Shown: positions 38,901 to 49,494, counted from the stretch's first letter. The stretch is DNA of 64,000 bases from Tubulanus polymorphus (GCF_964204645.1 NC_134035.1:13807951-13871950); one strand, 5' to 3'. The notes: generated from the letters alone by a model not told the origin. Program-made: numbers and translations.

Positions 38901-39775
38901 AAAACCGGGCCTTGTATCTTTTAATTGATTGAAGAAGTGATCATGCAGTGATGAATCCACAACCTGGAGTCTGACATATAAAAGGGTGGCTCCAGGCTGG
39001 ATTCCTGGGTTGGGCGGGTGGCTCCAGGCTGGGTTAATTAGTTTGACTCCATAGATTTAAACAGTTGTATAAATACTGATAAATGTTTTGATGTTTGAGG
39101 TGTGTTGGTGACACATCCATCTCCGGCTGAATCTCCGTAATTGTTGGGTCTGGTTTGTTAAAGATGATATATATTTATTGGTATATTTTTAAAACGGTTT
39201 TATATTCTCGTAGTCAATCATAGATCTGTTATTGGATTTATATAAAGTTTATTTATTTATTCAAGTTACGAATGTAAAGATTTTTAAACTTATTCGAGTT
39301 TATTGTTATAACTGAAGGGTGTGTAAAGGAGGTGGTGGGAGTTCTTCATGGCTGTGACCAAGGTCACAGGGGCTCGTATCAGAGTTGTCTGTGATATGTC
39401 ACTAAACACCGGATTAACTGATTATCAATTTTACAACTCTCTGATATGAGCCCCTAAGAGCATAAATGTGGGGAGTGAGGGAGAGGGGAGATTAGGATAG
39501 AGAATGGGACCAACGCATCGAATACACCTCGAGTCTTAATAATTATCTTAATAATTATCATAATATTCATTAATGGAAGTTTTATTTTGTTGTATCTCGT
39601 TGCAGGGGTGGCGCCACCTTCGTTCGTAGCGATTCAAGCCGGTACTACGTTACACAAGTTGACCTCGTCTAGTGACGCCATCTCTTGGACGTCGATGATA
39701 GTACTCGGTTTATTCGCGTTGGTTTCATTGTTGCCAGTCGTATTTAAAAAAACGCTTCAAAAGAAATTCGAATAA
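32953..39775 (+). CDS. TMEM41B: TMEM41B, ER phospholipid scramblase (VTT/DedA family), 7 coding exons
   Basis: Family role: an ER membrane scramblase needed for lipid mobilisation, autophagosome formation and lipoprotein export. Exons: 32,953-33,019; 35,462-35,618; 36,490-36,618; 36,848-36,941; 37,026-37,130; 37,969-38,107; last exon 39,606-39,775. Every junction is GT-AG and the phases (1,2,2,0,0,1) close, giving 286 residues, close to the roughly 290 of vertebrate orthologues. Exon 1 codes a Lys/Thr-rich cytosolic head, exon 2 a first membrane segment ending in FPKLSE, and exons 3-7 the VTT domain with the conserved FAIPGSIFLSILSG, CYMLSYLVGR and FLRITPFLPNWFIN stretches. A second terminal exon is listed separately. 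The first ATG after a stop-rich leader is used, and an AATAAA lies at 40,571. Identity is secure; the transcription start is unknown. Confidence 0.95.
33346..33550 (+). repeat. Possible SINE fragment in TMEM41B intron 1
   Basis: Contains a B-box-like GGGTTCAAATCC near 33,494 in a GC-richer segment of the intron. No full element ends are seen. The rest of intron 1 between 33,560 and 34,440 shows no recognisable feature. Confidence 0.25.
34453..35046. mobile_element. MITE family 2 whose core has become a 47-bp minisatellite
   Basis: The left end GGCCGGTTACATAGTCATGG and the right end GAAGTCACAACCGTGCAACTG are inverted repeats of each other and match the ends of a compact element of about 140 bp at 52,759-52,899. 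Between them the body sequence (CTTAGTTCTATAGCCAATCT) is repeated about 11 times with a period near 47 bp. It lies in intron 1 of TMEM41B. Confidence 0.75.
37235..37636 (+). repeat. 26-bp minisatellite derived from the hammerhead
   Basis: About 15 units of CCTGATGATGGCTAACAGTT plus GTTTCG or close variants. Each unit repeats the 5' half of the adjacent hammerhead (the CTGATGA core strand and the 5' strand of stem II) but lacks the GAAAC half. Some units have CTGTTGA instead, which breaks the core. Confidence 0.85.
37611..37645 (+). ncRNA. Hammerhead ribozyme motif with minimal stem III
   Basis: Core strand CTGATGA (37,611-37,617) is followed by a stem II of six perfect pairs (GGCTAA 37,619-37,624 with TTAGCC 37,631-37,636, loop TAGTTG), then GAAAC (37,637-37,641) and GTC (37,642-37,644), the expected cleavage triplet. 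Stem III is essentially absent. This matches the small hammerhead variants known from Penelope-like elements, which cleave as dimers. Flanking stem I pairing is weak here, so activity is uncertain. The orientation is the same as TMEM41B, inside intron 5. Confidence 0.7.
38571..38761 (+). CDS. TMEM41B: TMEM41B alternative terminal exon (exon 7a)
   Basis: A second, complete last exon lies about 1 kb before the canonical one. The acceptor is ATTATTTCAG and the phase is 1, so it joins exon 6 (38,107) to give the same opening GVAP as the canonical exon. The 63 coded residues align along their length with exon 7b (IQAG, SW and ILPI/LLPV are shared) but differ at over half the positions. They end in a His/Ser/Thr-rich tail instead of the conserved KKFE. 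Use would give a 293-residue isoform. I see no exact AATAAA between its stop and exon 7b, so it would need a variant poly(A) signal. It could also be a decaying duplicate, but the frame is open. Confidence 0.75.
38821..38912. mobile_element. Small foldback/MITE-like element
   Basis: The ends GGGCTCGGTTTGTATGG and, on the other strand, GGCCCGGTTTTATAGAC form imperfect inverted arms of about 37 bp, both including TTGGTATTAACTT-like sequence, around a short spacer. It lies between the two alternative last exons of TMEM41B. Confidence 0.55.
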
Positions 39776-40570
39776 ACATCGAAAACTGTTCACGGTTCGT
39801 TCGCTCGGAACTTGGAACAGACTTTAATCATTTGACAGTTGAACCTCGTTATTTCAAATATTCCTAAACGATCTTTATGTAGTATTTTATAATTGATTGT
39901 AATTAACGAACAGTCCGTGTATCATACTGGATTTAACAAACTACAGTCGAAACTGGCGATTAATCGTCACATCACTGGAAGACTTCTAGTTTGGAGTCTG
40001 TATTTGTATTTACTAACTGAAAGGCATCATTTCGATAAGTCGCTAAATTACTGAAGTCATCTCTATTTTTGAGTCTGAATTTATATTTCCAATTCAACTA
40101 ACCAAAATTAATATAAATCGTCCTGATTATAATGATCTGGTCATATAACTAAGATGACGACTTTTACTGTGGGTTGCACTGTAGGGGTCATTCATTTATT
40201 ATGTACACATTAGGGGAGGGGGAGGGGGTCAGTACAATTGTGTACTGTAATGCTTAATGTATATGAAAAAATGGCCGATTCTGCGTACAGAGGGGGAGGG
40301 GGGTTGAAAAATTCAAATTTTATGCGTACGTAATAAATGAACTATCCTGTTGTAGATTTTCTGATCCCTCTAAGTTTTCACTAAGTATTTGAACTAAGTT
40401 TATGTTTGTGGTTTATAGATTTACTGGGTTCAAGCTGAACCCCGGCGAGCGATGCACTGTTTGATATTCGATATCATCTCATATCTAATTGTGATCGATG
40501 TTTTTAAATTATCTAATTGTATTTATTTCTCTTTCGTTTTGTTCTCGTTTGATACGAATTCACCGAAAAA

Positions 40571-40576
40571 AATAAA
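40571..40576 (+). terminator. Poly(A) signal, TMEM41B
   Basis: AATAAA about 800 bp after the canonical stop, the first good signal in an otherwise feature-poor AT-rich 3' region. Cleavage is probably near 40,600. Confidence 0.6.
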
Positions 40577-40689
40577 ACAAGAATTTTATTGAAAAATAAT
40601 TTAGTTTCCATTTTCTCTTTCTTATTGGGAATCAATCAATCAATACATTGCTGGAGGAGAGGATTATTGAGGAGCGAGAAGAGAGGAAT

Positions 40690-41455
40690 TATTGCATTCA
40701 TTCAGTTATCCCTCTGAAGAGGGAGTTATCCCACTGAAAAGGGGGATCCCACTGAAAGGGGGTTATCCCACTGAAGGGGGAGTTATCCCACTGCAGAGGC
40801 AGTTATCCCCTGAAGGGGGAGTTATCCCACTGAGGAGGGGGTTATCCCATTGAAGAGGGATATCCCACTGAGGAGGGGGTTATCCCACTGAAAGGGCAGT
40901 TATCCCACTGAAGAGGCAGTTATCCCACTGAAGGGGGAGTTATCCCACTGAAGAGGGAGATCCCACTGAAGGGGGTTATCCCACTGAAGAGGGAGATCCC
41001 ACTGAGGAGGGGGTTATCCCACTGAAGGGGGTTATCCCACTGAAGAGGGAGATCCCACTGAGGAGGGGGTTATCCCACTGAAGAGGGAGTTATCCCACTG
41101 AAGAGGGAGATCCCACTGAAGGGGGTTATCCCACTGAAGGGGGAGTTATCCCACTGAAGAGGGTGTTATCCCACTGAAGAGGGAGTTATCCCACCGAGGG
41201 GGTGGGGGAGGGGTATCCCACTAAGGGGGGTTGTCCAACTGAGGAGGGAGTTATCCCACTGAGGAGGGGGTTATCCCACTGAGGGATGGGGTGGGGGCTG
41301 GGGTGCCATCCCACTAAGGGGGGGGGGGGGTTGTGGAGGGAGTTATCCCACTGAGGAGGGGGTATCCCAATGAGAGGGGGGTTATCCCACTGAGGAGGGG
41401 GTTATCCCACTGAAGAGGGGTTATCCCACTGAAGAGGCAGTTATCCCAAGGAGGC
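40690..41455. repeat. 20-bp minisatellite (GTTATCCCACTGAAGAGGGA)
   Basis: About 35 units with variable G runs (up to ten) in the intergenic space between TMEM41B and the U1A/U2B'' gene. The G-rich spacers could form quadruplexes. Confidence 0.95.
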
Positions 41456-41527
41456 TTTAAATTCTTTATCAAGAGGATAATTTCACTAATTTTCATTAAC
41501 TCTGTTGGCGATTAAAACAATGCACCC

Positions 41528-41732
41528 GCCACAGTGGAAATAGCAACCCTGACCGTCTCGTGCTGCCTCTATGTCTAACGATAGCGGAATTTCTGTGAAC
41601 TAATATAGTTATCAACTACTGCGACTGTGGCAAGCGAGTATTATGTTAGTTCACGTTTTTCCCGCTATCGTTATTTTTAGGGGCAGCACTGAACGGTCGA
41701 GATCTAGTACGGCTTCGTAATTCTACTGTGGC
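41528..41732. mobile_element. MITE-like foldback element
   Basis: GCCACAGTGGAAAT at the left and ATTCTACTGTGGC at the right are inverted. A second inner inverted pair (TGCTGCCTCTATG...TAACGATAGCGG and its counterpart) extends the arms to most of the element length. The remaining sequence to about 42,360 shows only a short TA microsatellite near 42,175. Confidence 0.6.
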
Positions 41733-42369
41733 ATGCGAGGGATATAGATCTTTTTCATTCAATTTCCATCAATCGCTAATCATTAGATTGTTGGAAATAG
41801 ATAATTGGCTCAACATTGGACCTTTATTTACAGGGAATCTGCTTTATGCAGACGATTTTAAAGCCTCAATCAAGATCTTGTGAGCGACAGACTCACATAT
41901 CACATCTCATGCAAATTGGACTCAAAGCCGTCCGACCTAAACACATCGCTTCAAAATAACCAGAATCAACACAATGATCGAAGTCACCACAATAGTAAAA
42001 CCACAACAAAAGGAATGAAATTAAGGACAAAGAAAGAAGATTTTAACACAAATTGTTTCGTTATATTACAAAAAATGTTATTTATTTTACAAGATAATAT
42101 AAAAGTTAATATGAATAGATTGAACCGATATCGCTTTGTGATAGTGTAGTAGTAAACCTGTTCTTATCAGACACATATATATATATATATACATACAGAG
42201 AGACAACCAGTGGATATCAGCATCATTACCATGACAACGCGGTAACAATGAGTCCAGCCTCCACGGAGGGTAACCTGAAATTGAGTCCAGCCTCGGTGCA
42301 ATGCTGGATCATAACTAACTGAATTAATCGAGTTTATTTTTTTTATATAAATGCCGATGATTCTGAATA

Positions 42370-42375
42370 TTTATT
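42370..42375 (-). terminator. Poly(A) signal, U1A/U2B'' gene
   Basis: AATAAA on the minus strand, about 30 bases after the stop codon. Confidence 0.55.
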
Positions 42376-42403
42376 AGAATCGAGTCACTTCCCGTTGTGT
42401 TTT

Positions 42404-44392
42404 CTATTTTTTAGCGAATGCTATTTTCATCGCGTTCGTTGGAGTGATTTTAAATCCTTGAAGAGCGTCTTTAGCGGCGGCTGCTTGCATGTCATTCTCG
42501 AATTCAACGAACGCGATATCGTGACGTCCCGGAACCAATCGGACTTCTTTAAATCCGGGAAATCTATAAATTACAAAATAATACGCAACGTTAAAAACTA
42601 AAATATCGATATCTTCAAGAGATCAACAACTCAGGATTTAACTAAAATATCAATAACTATATGAGATCAACAACTCAGGATTTAACTCAGTCAGTTTTAT
42701 GTAAAATGCCTGAATTCAGCAGCTGAATTTAGGATCCGTTAATTTGAGCAAAATTTTCACTGATACATTGGGCAGACTTTATACAAGGAGTAATTGCTCA
42801 AATTTATAAGAGATTAGAGTGTTGAATTCAGATCATGGGATCAAATAGTATGAACCCTGATATCACTCCCGACCCCTTTACTTACTGATTAAACAACATA
42901 GATAACATCATCTCATTCGTCTCTTCTGGTAAATTTGTGAGGAATAGAATTTGATTTGGAGGTTGTTCGGGAATAGCTGTAGACGAACCTCCTCCACTCG
43001 CTTGACTCGCGCCTGATTGACCTATAATTAATTATCATAATAATTACAACAATACAGCTATCGCTAACGGTAACATATTAAACGATGATTGAAACTAACT
43101 GGAAGCACCGTTTGACCCCTGCGCGTTCTGACCGGCAGCACGAGCGGCACCCCTACAAAATAATACAACTACAGTTAAACCAGGTTCAATCAATGATAGA
43201 CTCTCTTTTAACCAACAAAGATGGCTTCAGACAATGGACTAAATGGTTTGAGGATGGCTCCAGATTGTCTGAATAGTTAAAGGGTGGCTCCAGTCTGGTA
43301 CCTGCTCTATTTATAGATTATAAATTCTTACTTTGTTTTCTTTTTTTTCTTGTCGATCGGATCTTCCTCGGGCTTCTTACGTTTCGGTCGTTCCTGAAAC
43401 GTTCCTTTCAATTTCGCGATGACGTCCGAATCTTTTTTCGAGTATCCAATTCTCTACAATCAATCAGTTAATAACATTTACAGATAATCAAAAACAAGAA
43501 CAAGAAGGGTGGATGGGGTAGTATATTTACCATTTAGAAATGGAAACCCTAGCATTGAGGGGGAGAGAGGCAGTAGATGGGAGGGAGTTGGGGTAATGTA
43601 TTTACCATTGGTTTACTGTAGGAATGGGAACCCTTACAGCACTGAGGGGGAGCAGGGGAGGGCACTGGGGGGGGGGTTAGTGGGGGAGGGAGCAGTGAGA
43701 GGAAAGGGGAGGGTAGAAAGGAAACCCCTTGGGCACTGGGAGGGGGAGGGAGGTGGAGAGGGTAATATATTTACCATTGGTTTATCGCAGAAAGGAAACC
43801 CTTGCATCGAGGGGGAGTAGGGGAGGGCACTGGGAGGGGGAGGGAGGTGGAGTATATTTACCATTGGTTTATCGCAGAAAGGAAACCCTTGCATCGAGGA
43901 GGAGTAGGGGAGGGCACTGGGAGGGGGAGAGGAGGGAGGTGTTGTATATATTTACCATTGGTTTATCGTAGAAAGGAAACCCTTGCATCGAACGTAAAGC
44001 GTTTGTTGCGCTGTTTATCTCTTTAAATATCACAAACGCTTGTCCTCTCATCTTCAACGTCTTCAACGCGACGATATCCAAAATCTGACCGAATTGTGAG
44101 AATATCGCGTAAAGCGATTTCTTCAATTCTGAAAATATGAATTATAGCAAGGTCAACAACACCGTCCAGAGTTAGCTCGAGATTCAATCTTTATGTTACT
44201 TTTAAAGTTATTACATCATAAACAAAGACTTTTGTACCCGATCAGAAATAATTCATTTCAAGGAAATAAATTAAAACTCTAAAAGAGTCAAATCATGCTA
44301 CAAAATGTTGGTATGTATAGATACTTACCTTCTTTCTTAATTTTTTCATTGAGATTATTGATGTAAATCGTGTGATTCGGTCTGATATCCAT
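42404..44392 (-). CDS. snf: U1A/U2B''-type spliceosomal protein (SNF family), 6 coding exons
   Basis: RNA-binding protein of the U1 and/or U2 snRNP. In invertebrates a single SNF protein usually does both jobs that vertebrates split between SNRPA and SNRPB2. Exons (minus strand): 44,392-44,329; 44,128-43,956; 43,453-43,332; 43,152-43,100; 43,021-42,886; 42,563-42,404. Phases close and give 235 residues, within the family range (about 215-280). RRM1 has RNP2 IYINNL (9-14) and RNP1 RGQAFVIF (49-56). A Lys-rich linker and a short Gly/Ser/Ala/Gln linker follow, then RRM2 with ILFLTNL (162-168) and an RNP1-like HDIAFVEF. The ATG sits in [10 protein letters not shown], the expected start. It shares a 0.5-kb divergent promoter with VPS26. 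Intron 2 holds extra copies of its own donor region. Confidence 0.95.
43520..43955 (-). repeat. Minisatellite made of the exon 2 end and its splice donor
   Basis: About four additional, partly diverged copies (near 43,527, 43,602, 43,772 and 43,860) of the last ~30 coding bases of exon 2 (reading GFPFCDKPM) plus the donor ATG|GTAAATATA. They are separated by GGGAGGGGGAGG spacers and lie in the intron directly downstream of the real donor at 43,956. Confidence 0.85.
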
Positions 44393-44874
44393 TATCTATC
44401 TGAAACAAGAGCGAACAAAATAGAATAAAATCGTATTGAATTTAATTGACAGCGTCTATCAATATAAAATCCGCGTAAATCGTCCGTTCAATAACAGGAA
44501 ATTAATTTTCGTATAAAATAAAAGACTCTTTCGACGACAGGAATTTAAAACTTACAGTAATTTAAACGATGAATGTAGATTTAAGGCCGAAATTCCTCGA
44601 GCGATTTCTTTCCGTTCTGAATCGACCTTGACCCTCAATTGTAATCTCCACCAACGAAAAACAATGGCTCAATTCAATGATTATTAAATATTCAAAACTA
44701 ATTTAACAGATCGAACTTTTCCGATATATCATCGATGTTGGCGTAGAGAATTGTTAAGTTTTTTGTAAAAAGATTTCGATTATTTTGCGTGATTTCAAAG
44801 GTCACGAGATTTCGACGACCATATTGAATGGGGCCGATTCGCCAGAGAGAAAGTGTCGATTAAAACGCGTAAAA
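44393..44874. promoter_or_regulatory. Divergent promoter region, snf / VPS26
   Basis: Only 482 bp separate the two start codons, which face away from each other. The leader of VPS26 and the 5' UTR of snf must both lie here. No TATA box at a convincing position and no other named motif was recognised. Confidence 0.5.
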
Positions 44875-47800
44875 ATGGTAATTAATTCACGACGGAAAAG
44901 TCTGCGAATCCGTCGAGATATTCAAATAAACGGCACGAATTCGTATCGTATTTACAGCCGTTATTTCAACTCGTGTTGTCGAGTTTTATTTGAAGAAAAA
45001 TTTGTTTGAAACTCAAAATTTTCGCTGCTGTCAAAACCGGAAATAATTTTCCTAAAAAACACAGAAAACTTGTCTGAAATTAATAATGTGTTGTTGGTCC
45101 CTTTAAACCGTGCATATAGAATAATATAAAGATATTTGTCTGTGGACCGACCGAGTAATTATGATTAGTATCAGACCCCTGGCCCTGTGTGGTGTGAGTT
45201 ATGAATAATTCTTATTTTCGGTGATGATGAATTATTTTTGTTTGTAGAGTATTTTCGGGTTTGGTCAAAGCGCTGATGTAGATATAATACTCGACGGTCA
45301 GGATACACGTAAAACTGCAGAAATTAAATCTGAAGATGGAAAGAAAGAAAGATTTTATCTTTATTACGATGGAGAAAGTGTATCGGGAAAGGTAAACACT
45401 CAACCCCCCTCTCACTTTCACCCGACCCCCCTCTTCCTCGACCCCCTTCTCCCCATTCCTCTCACTCTCCTCTTCCCCTCCCCATTCCTCTCACTCTCCC
45501 TCTCCCCATTCCTCTCTCACTCTCCCTCTCCCCATTCCTCTCACTCTCCCTCTCCCCATTCCTCTCTCTATCTCCCTCCCCCTCTCCTATCTCTCTGATG
45601 TCACTCCCCCTCTCCCCATTCCTCTCCCTCTCCCCATTCCTCTCACTCTCCCTCTCACTCCCCTCTCCTATCTCTCTGATGTCTCTCACCCTCTCCCTGT
45701 TGCTCTCTCTTAATCTCCCCTCTTCACATCTCTCTTGTCTCTACTCTCCTCTCCCTGTAAGCCATCCTTACTCTTCTCCCCCATTTCTCTCCTCTCTCTT
45801 CTCACCACTGAGCCCCAAAATGCTAGCACGGAATAATTTCAAAGAATGTCGATTCAGAAAATGTTTGAATGATTTGCAGGTGAATTTGACGCTGAAAAAA
45901 TCTGGATCAAAACTCGAACATCAGGGAATAAAAATAGAATTCATCGGACAAATCGGTAAGTATCGCCATCTATCGGTCGAATTCAAACACCGGCTGCGTG
46001 CGCCATCTGGTGATATTATCTGGTATTAATTTTACAGAATTATACTACGATCGCGGAAACCATCATGAATTTACGTCACTAGTCAAAGAACTTGCGAAAC
46101 CGGGAGAATTAACTCAAAATACGAGCTACGAGTTTAACTTTCAACAAGTAGAAAAACCATACGAGTCGTACACGGGAGCTAATGTACGATTGAGGTGAGT
46201 CTGACACCGAGGGGGGGGGGGGGGTGGAGTCTGACACCGAGGGGGGGAGGGGAGGGGGAGCTAATGTACGATTGAGGTGAGTCTGACACCGAGGGGGGAG
46301 GGGAGGGGGAACTGATGTACGATTGAGGTGAGTCTGACACCGAGGGGGGGGAGGGGAGGGGAGGGGAGGGGGAACTGATGTACGATTGAGGTGAGTCTGA
46401 CACCGAGGGGGGGGTGGAGTCTGACACCTAGAGGGGAGGGAGAGCTAATGTACGATTGAGGTGAGTCTGACACCGAGGGGGGAGGGGAGGGGGAGCTAAT
46501 GTACGATTGAGGTGAGTCTGACACCGAGGGGGGAGGGGAGGGGGAGCTAATGTACGATTGAGGTGAGTCTGACACCGAGGGGGGAGGGGAGGGGGAGCTA
46601 ATGTACGATTGAGGTGAGTCTGACACTGAGGGGGGAGGGGGAGGGGAGGGGGAACTGATGTACGATTGAGGTGAGTCTGACACCGAGGGGGGGAGGGGAG
46701 GGGAGGGGAGGGGGAACTGATGTACGATTGAGGTGAGTCTGACACCGAGGGGGGGGGAGCTAATGTACGATTGAGGTGAGTCTGACACCGAGGGGGGAGG
46801 GGAGGGGGAGCTAATGTACGATTGAGGTGAGTCTGACACTGAGGGGGGAGGGGGAGGGGAGGGGGAACTGATGTACGATTGAGGTGAGTCTGACACCGAG
46901 GGGGGGAGGGGAGGGGAGGGGAGGGGGAACTGATGTACGATTGAGGTGAGTCTGACACCGAGGGGGGTAGGGGGGAGGGGAGGGGGAACTGATGTACGAT
47001 TGAGGTGAGTCTGACACCGAGGGGAAGGGAGGACACCACTGGGGGGGGAAGGGGGGGCACAACTAGGGGGGAGGGGAGGGGGGAACTGATGTACGATTGA
47101 GGTGAGTCTGACACCTAGAGGGGAAGGGGGGACGCCACTAGGGGAGGGGGGTTAACGTGTGATTGAGGTGAGTTTGACACCCAGAGGGGGGGGGGTAAAT
47201 GAGGGTTGAGGTGAATATTTTAATCAAAAACATGACTTGAAATGATACATGAGCTAGGTAGCCTATGACTACTCACAAATATCTGATGATGAGGGGGGTG
47301 ATGTGAGCATTGAGCATTGTATTTAGGGCCCTGGTGATGTTTAGATTTGACTAAAACTCGCTGTGAAACGTTGTGTGAATGTGTTGTTTATATTTATAGA
47401 TATTTCCTACGTGTAACATTAGTTAAACGTATCAGCGACGTAGTTAAAGAATTGAGAAACGTTGTGTGAATGTGTTGTTTATATTTATAGATATTTCCTA
47501 CGTGTAACATTAGTTAAACGTATCAGCGACGTAGTTAAAGAATTGAGAAACGTTGTGTGAATGTGTTGTTTATATTTATAGATATTTCCTACGTGTAACA
47601 TTAGTTAAACGTATCAGCGACGTAGTTAAAGAATTGAGAAACGTTGTGTGAATGTGTTGTTTATATTTATAGATATTTCCTACGTGTAACATTAGTTAAA
47701 CGTATCAGCGACGTAGTTAAAGAATTGAGAAACGTTGTGTGAATGTGTTGTTTATATTTATAGATATTTCCTACGTGTAACATTAGTTAAACGTATCAGC

Positions 47801-49452
47801 GACGTAGTTAAAGAATTGGATCTTGTAGTTCATACACTTTCCTCGTATCCAGACATGAATTCTAGTATTAAAATGGAAGTCGGAATTGAAGATTGTTTAC
47901 ACATTGAATTCGAATACAACAAATCCAAGTAAGTTTCCATCAATTATCGATATATCATCTCGATATCAGATTTAATGAATATCGCTTATAACTTTAGATA
48001 TATAATTTTATGAGATAAAGTATGAGATAATTTGAGATACAGTGAGATATCAATTATCAGGTTGATGAAGTTTATCTCTGATTTGCGATACTCATGTGAG
48101 AAATTTGAAACAGAGACTGCTTAAGTTTGAGATATACTGTATGTCAGTGTGATGTTGATATTTTGAGATATCGAGATACACTGTATGTCAATATGATGTT
48201 GATATTTTGAGATATCGAGATATACCGTACTGTATGTCAGTATGATGTTGATATTTTGAGATATCGAGATATACTGTATGTCAGTGTGATGTTGATATTT
48301 TGAGATATCGAGATACACTGTATGTCAATATGATGTTGATATTTTGAGATATCGAGATATACCGTACTGTATGTCAGTAAGATGTTGATATTTTGAGATA
48401 TTGTCTGCCAGTGAGATATCGAAAGAGTTATGATGATTTTAATATTTTGTAGGTATCATTTGAAAGATGTAATTGTTGGAAAGATATTCTTTTTATTGGT
48501 TCGAATTAAGATAAAACACATGGAAATTCAAATAATCAAACGTGAGACGACTGGTTCAGGTAAAATAATTACTATCCCCCACACTCGCAATTATCTCGAC
48601 ATTCTCTCCTGATTATCTCGAGATTATTTCGAGATTCTCTCCTGATTATCTCGAGATTCTCTCCTGATTATCTCGAGATTCTCTCCTGATTATTTCGAGA
48701 TTCTCTCCTGAATCTCTTTAGATTCATCTGATTACCTCGAGTTTCTTTTATGATTATTTCGAGATTCTCATCCCAATTATTTCTACATTCTTGATAATAA
48801 TCTTGAGATTCTCAATTCACTATTTTATTTCTCTGATTTGTTACAGGTCCAAATACATTCAATGAAAACGAAACGATAGCAAAATATGAAATCATGGATG
48901 GTGCTCCAGTACGAGGTATGTTCCCCCTCCTCCCCTCCTCCCCCCTCCCCTCCTCCCCCTGTGTAGTGTATATACATGTATGTTTATATTAACAGGTGAA
49001 TCGATACCGATTAGATTGTTTCTAAGCGGTTACGAACTGACCCCTTCGATGAGAGATATTAATAAGAAGTTCTCTGTGCGATATTACCTTAATTTAGTGT
49101 TAGTCGACGAAGAGGAACGTAGATACTTCAAACAACAGGTAAACACTAAAACACGGATCTGGCTTATTAACAATACATAATGCATAAGTACAGACATCTT
49201 ATTTTTCCAACCCTCGACAGTACATTCTGTAAAAAGAGGATATATTTGGACCTCTCTCTCCTCCATGGAGGCATGCGTGTAATCTTTACAAACAGCCCCA
49301 CAGGTGGCGCCACTCGTTTTAATTGGTCGTTCATTTTCATTTTTCAGGAAATAACCGTTTTCCGAAGAGCGGATAAAGTCCGAAAAAATATACAGCAACA
49401 ATTAGCGAAACACAACGCGTCGACCCCCCCGCCGTTACCGTCACCTGAATGA
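44875..49452 (+). CDS. VPS26: VPS26, retromer subunit, 9 coding exons
   Basis: Arrestin-fold subunit of the retromer complex, which returns cargo receptors from endosomes to the Golgi or plasma membrane. Exons: start codon at 44,875-44,877; 45,248-45,391; 45,880-45,955; 46,038-46,194; 47,764-47,928; 48,453-48,559; 48,847-48,915; 48,996-49,138; 49,348-49,452. Phases close and give 322 residues (human VPS26A 327). Landmarks are FGFGQSADVDI at the start, LYYDGESVSGK, EKPYESYTGANVRLR, IKMEVGIEDCLHIEFEYNKSK, KYEIMDGAPVRG and LVLVDEEERRYFKQQ. The start is inferred: the ATG is the last three bases of exon 1 (ATG|GTAATT), because an in-frame TAG lies just before exon 2. Intron 4 carries amplified copies of both of its splice sites. 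AATAAA lies at 49,495. Confidence 0.93.
45395..45830. repeat. Pyrimidine-rich minisatellite in VPS26 intron 2
   Basis: Repeats of CTCTCCCTCTCCCCATTC fill most of the intron on the coding strand, ending about 50 bp before exon 3. Confidence 0.85.
46195..47175 (+). repeat. Minisatellite made of the exon 4 end and its splice donor
   Basis: After the real donor (TTGAG|GTGAGT, 46,195) about 15 further copies of GTACGATTGAGGTGAGTCTG follow, usually preceded by GGAGCTAAT or GAACTGAT and separated by G-rich spacers (GAGGGGGGAGGGGAGGGGG). Each copy therefore repeats the last 12-20 coding bases of exon 4 and a consensus donor. Unit length is about 50-65 bp. The last copy (near 47,155) is degenerate. 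Confidence 0.95.
47399..47820 (+). repeat. 91-bp tandem repeat of the exon 5 acceptor and exon 5 start
   Basis: Five copies begin at acceptors ending at 47,399, 47,490, 47,581, 47,672 and 47,763. By eye the four complete 91-bp units are identical. Each has the intron end GTTTATATTTATAG and the first 57 coding bases of exon 5. Units 1-4 then run into GAGAAACGTTGTGTGA, which puts a stop in frame soon after, so only the fifth copy continues into the full exon. Confidence 0.97.
48110..48420. repeat. About 60-bp tandem repeat in VPS26 intron 5
   Basis: Units contain GATGTTGATATTTTGAGATA and CTGTATGTCAGTGTG; about five copies. A second short array (GATTATCTCGAGATTCTCTC, near 48,590-48,720) lies in the next intron. 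Confidence 0.85.
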
Positions 49453-49494
49453 GTCCCCTCTCTCCCCTGTACTCCCCCCGTTCAGCGGTCTTCA

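Noticed and set aside
46179-47114. Ser/Pro-rich minus-strand frames up to 228 codons
   Set aside because: They are the complement of the amplified VPS26 donor array; the repeat has no stop in these frames.
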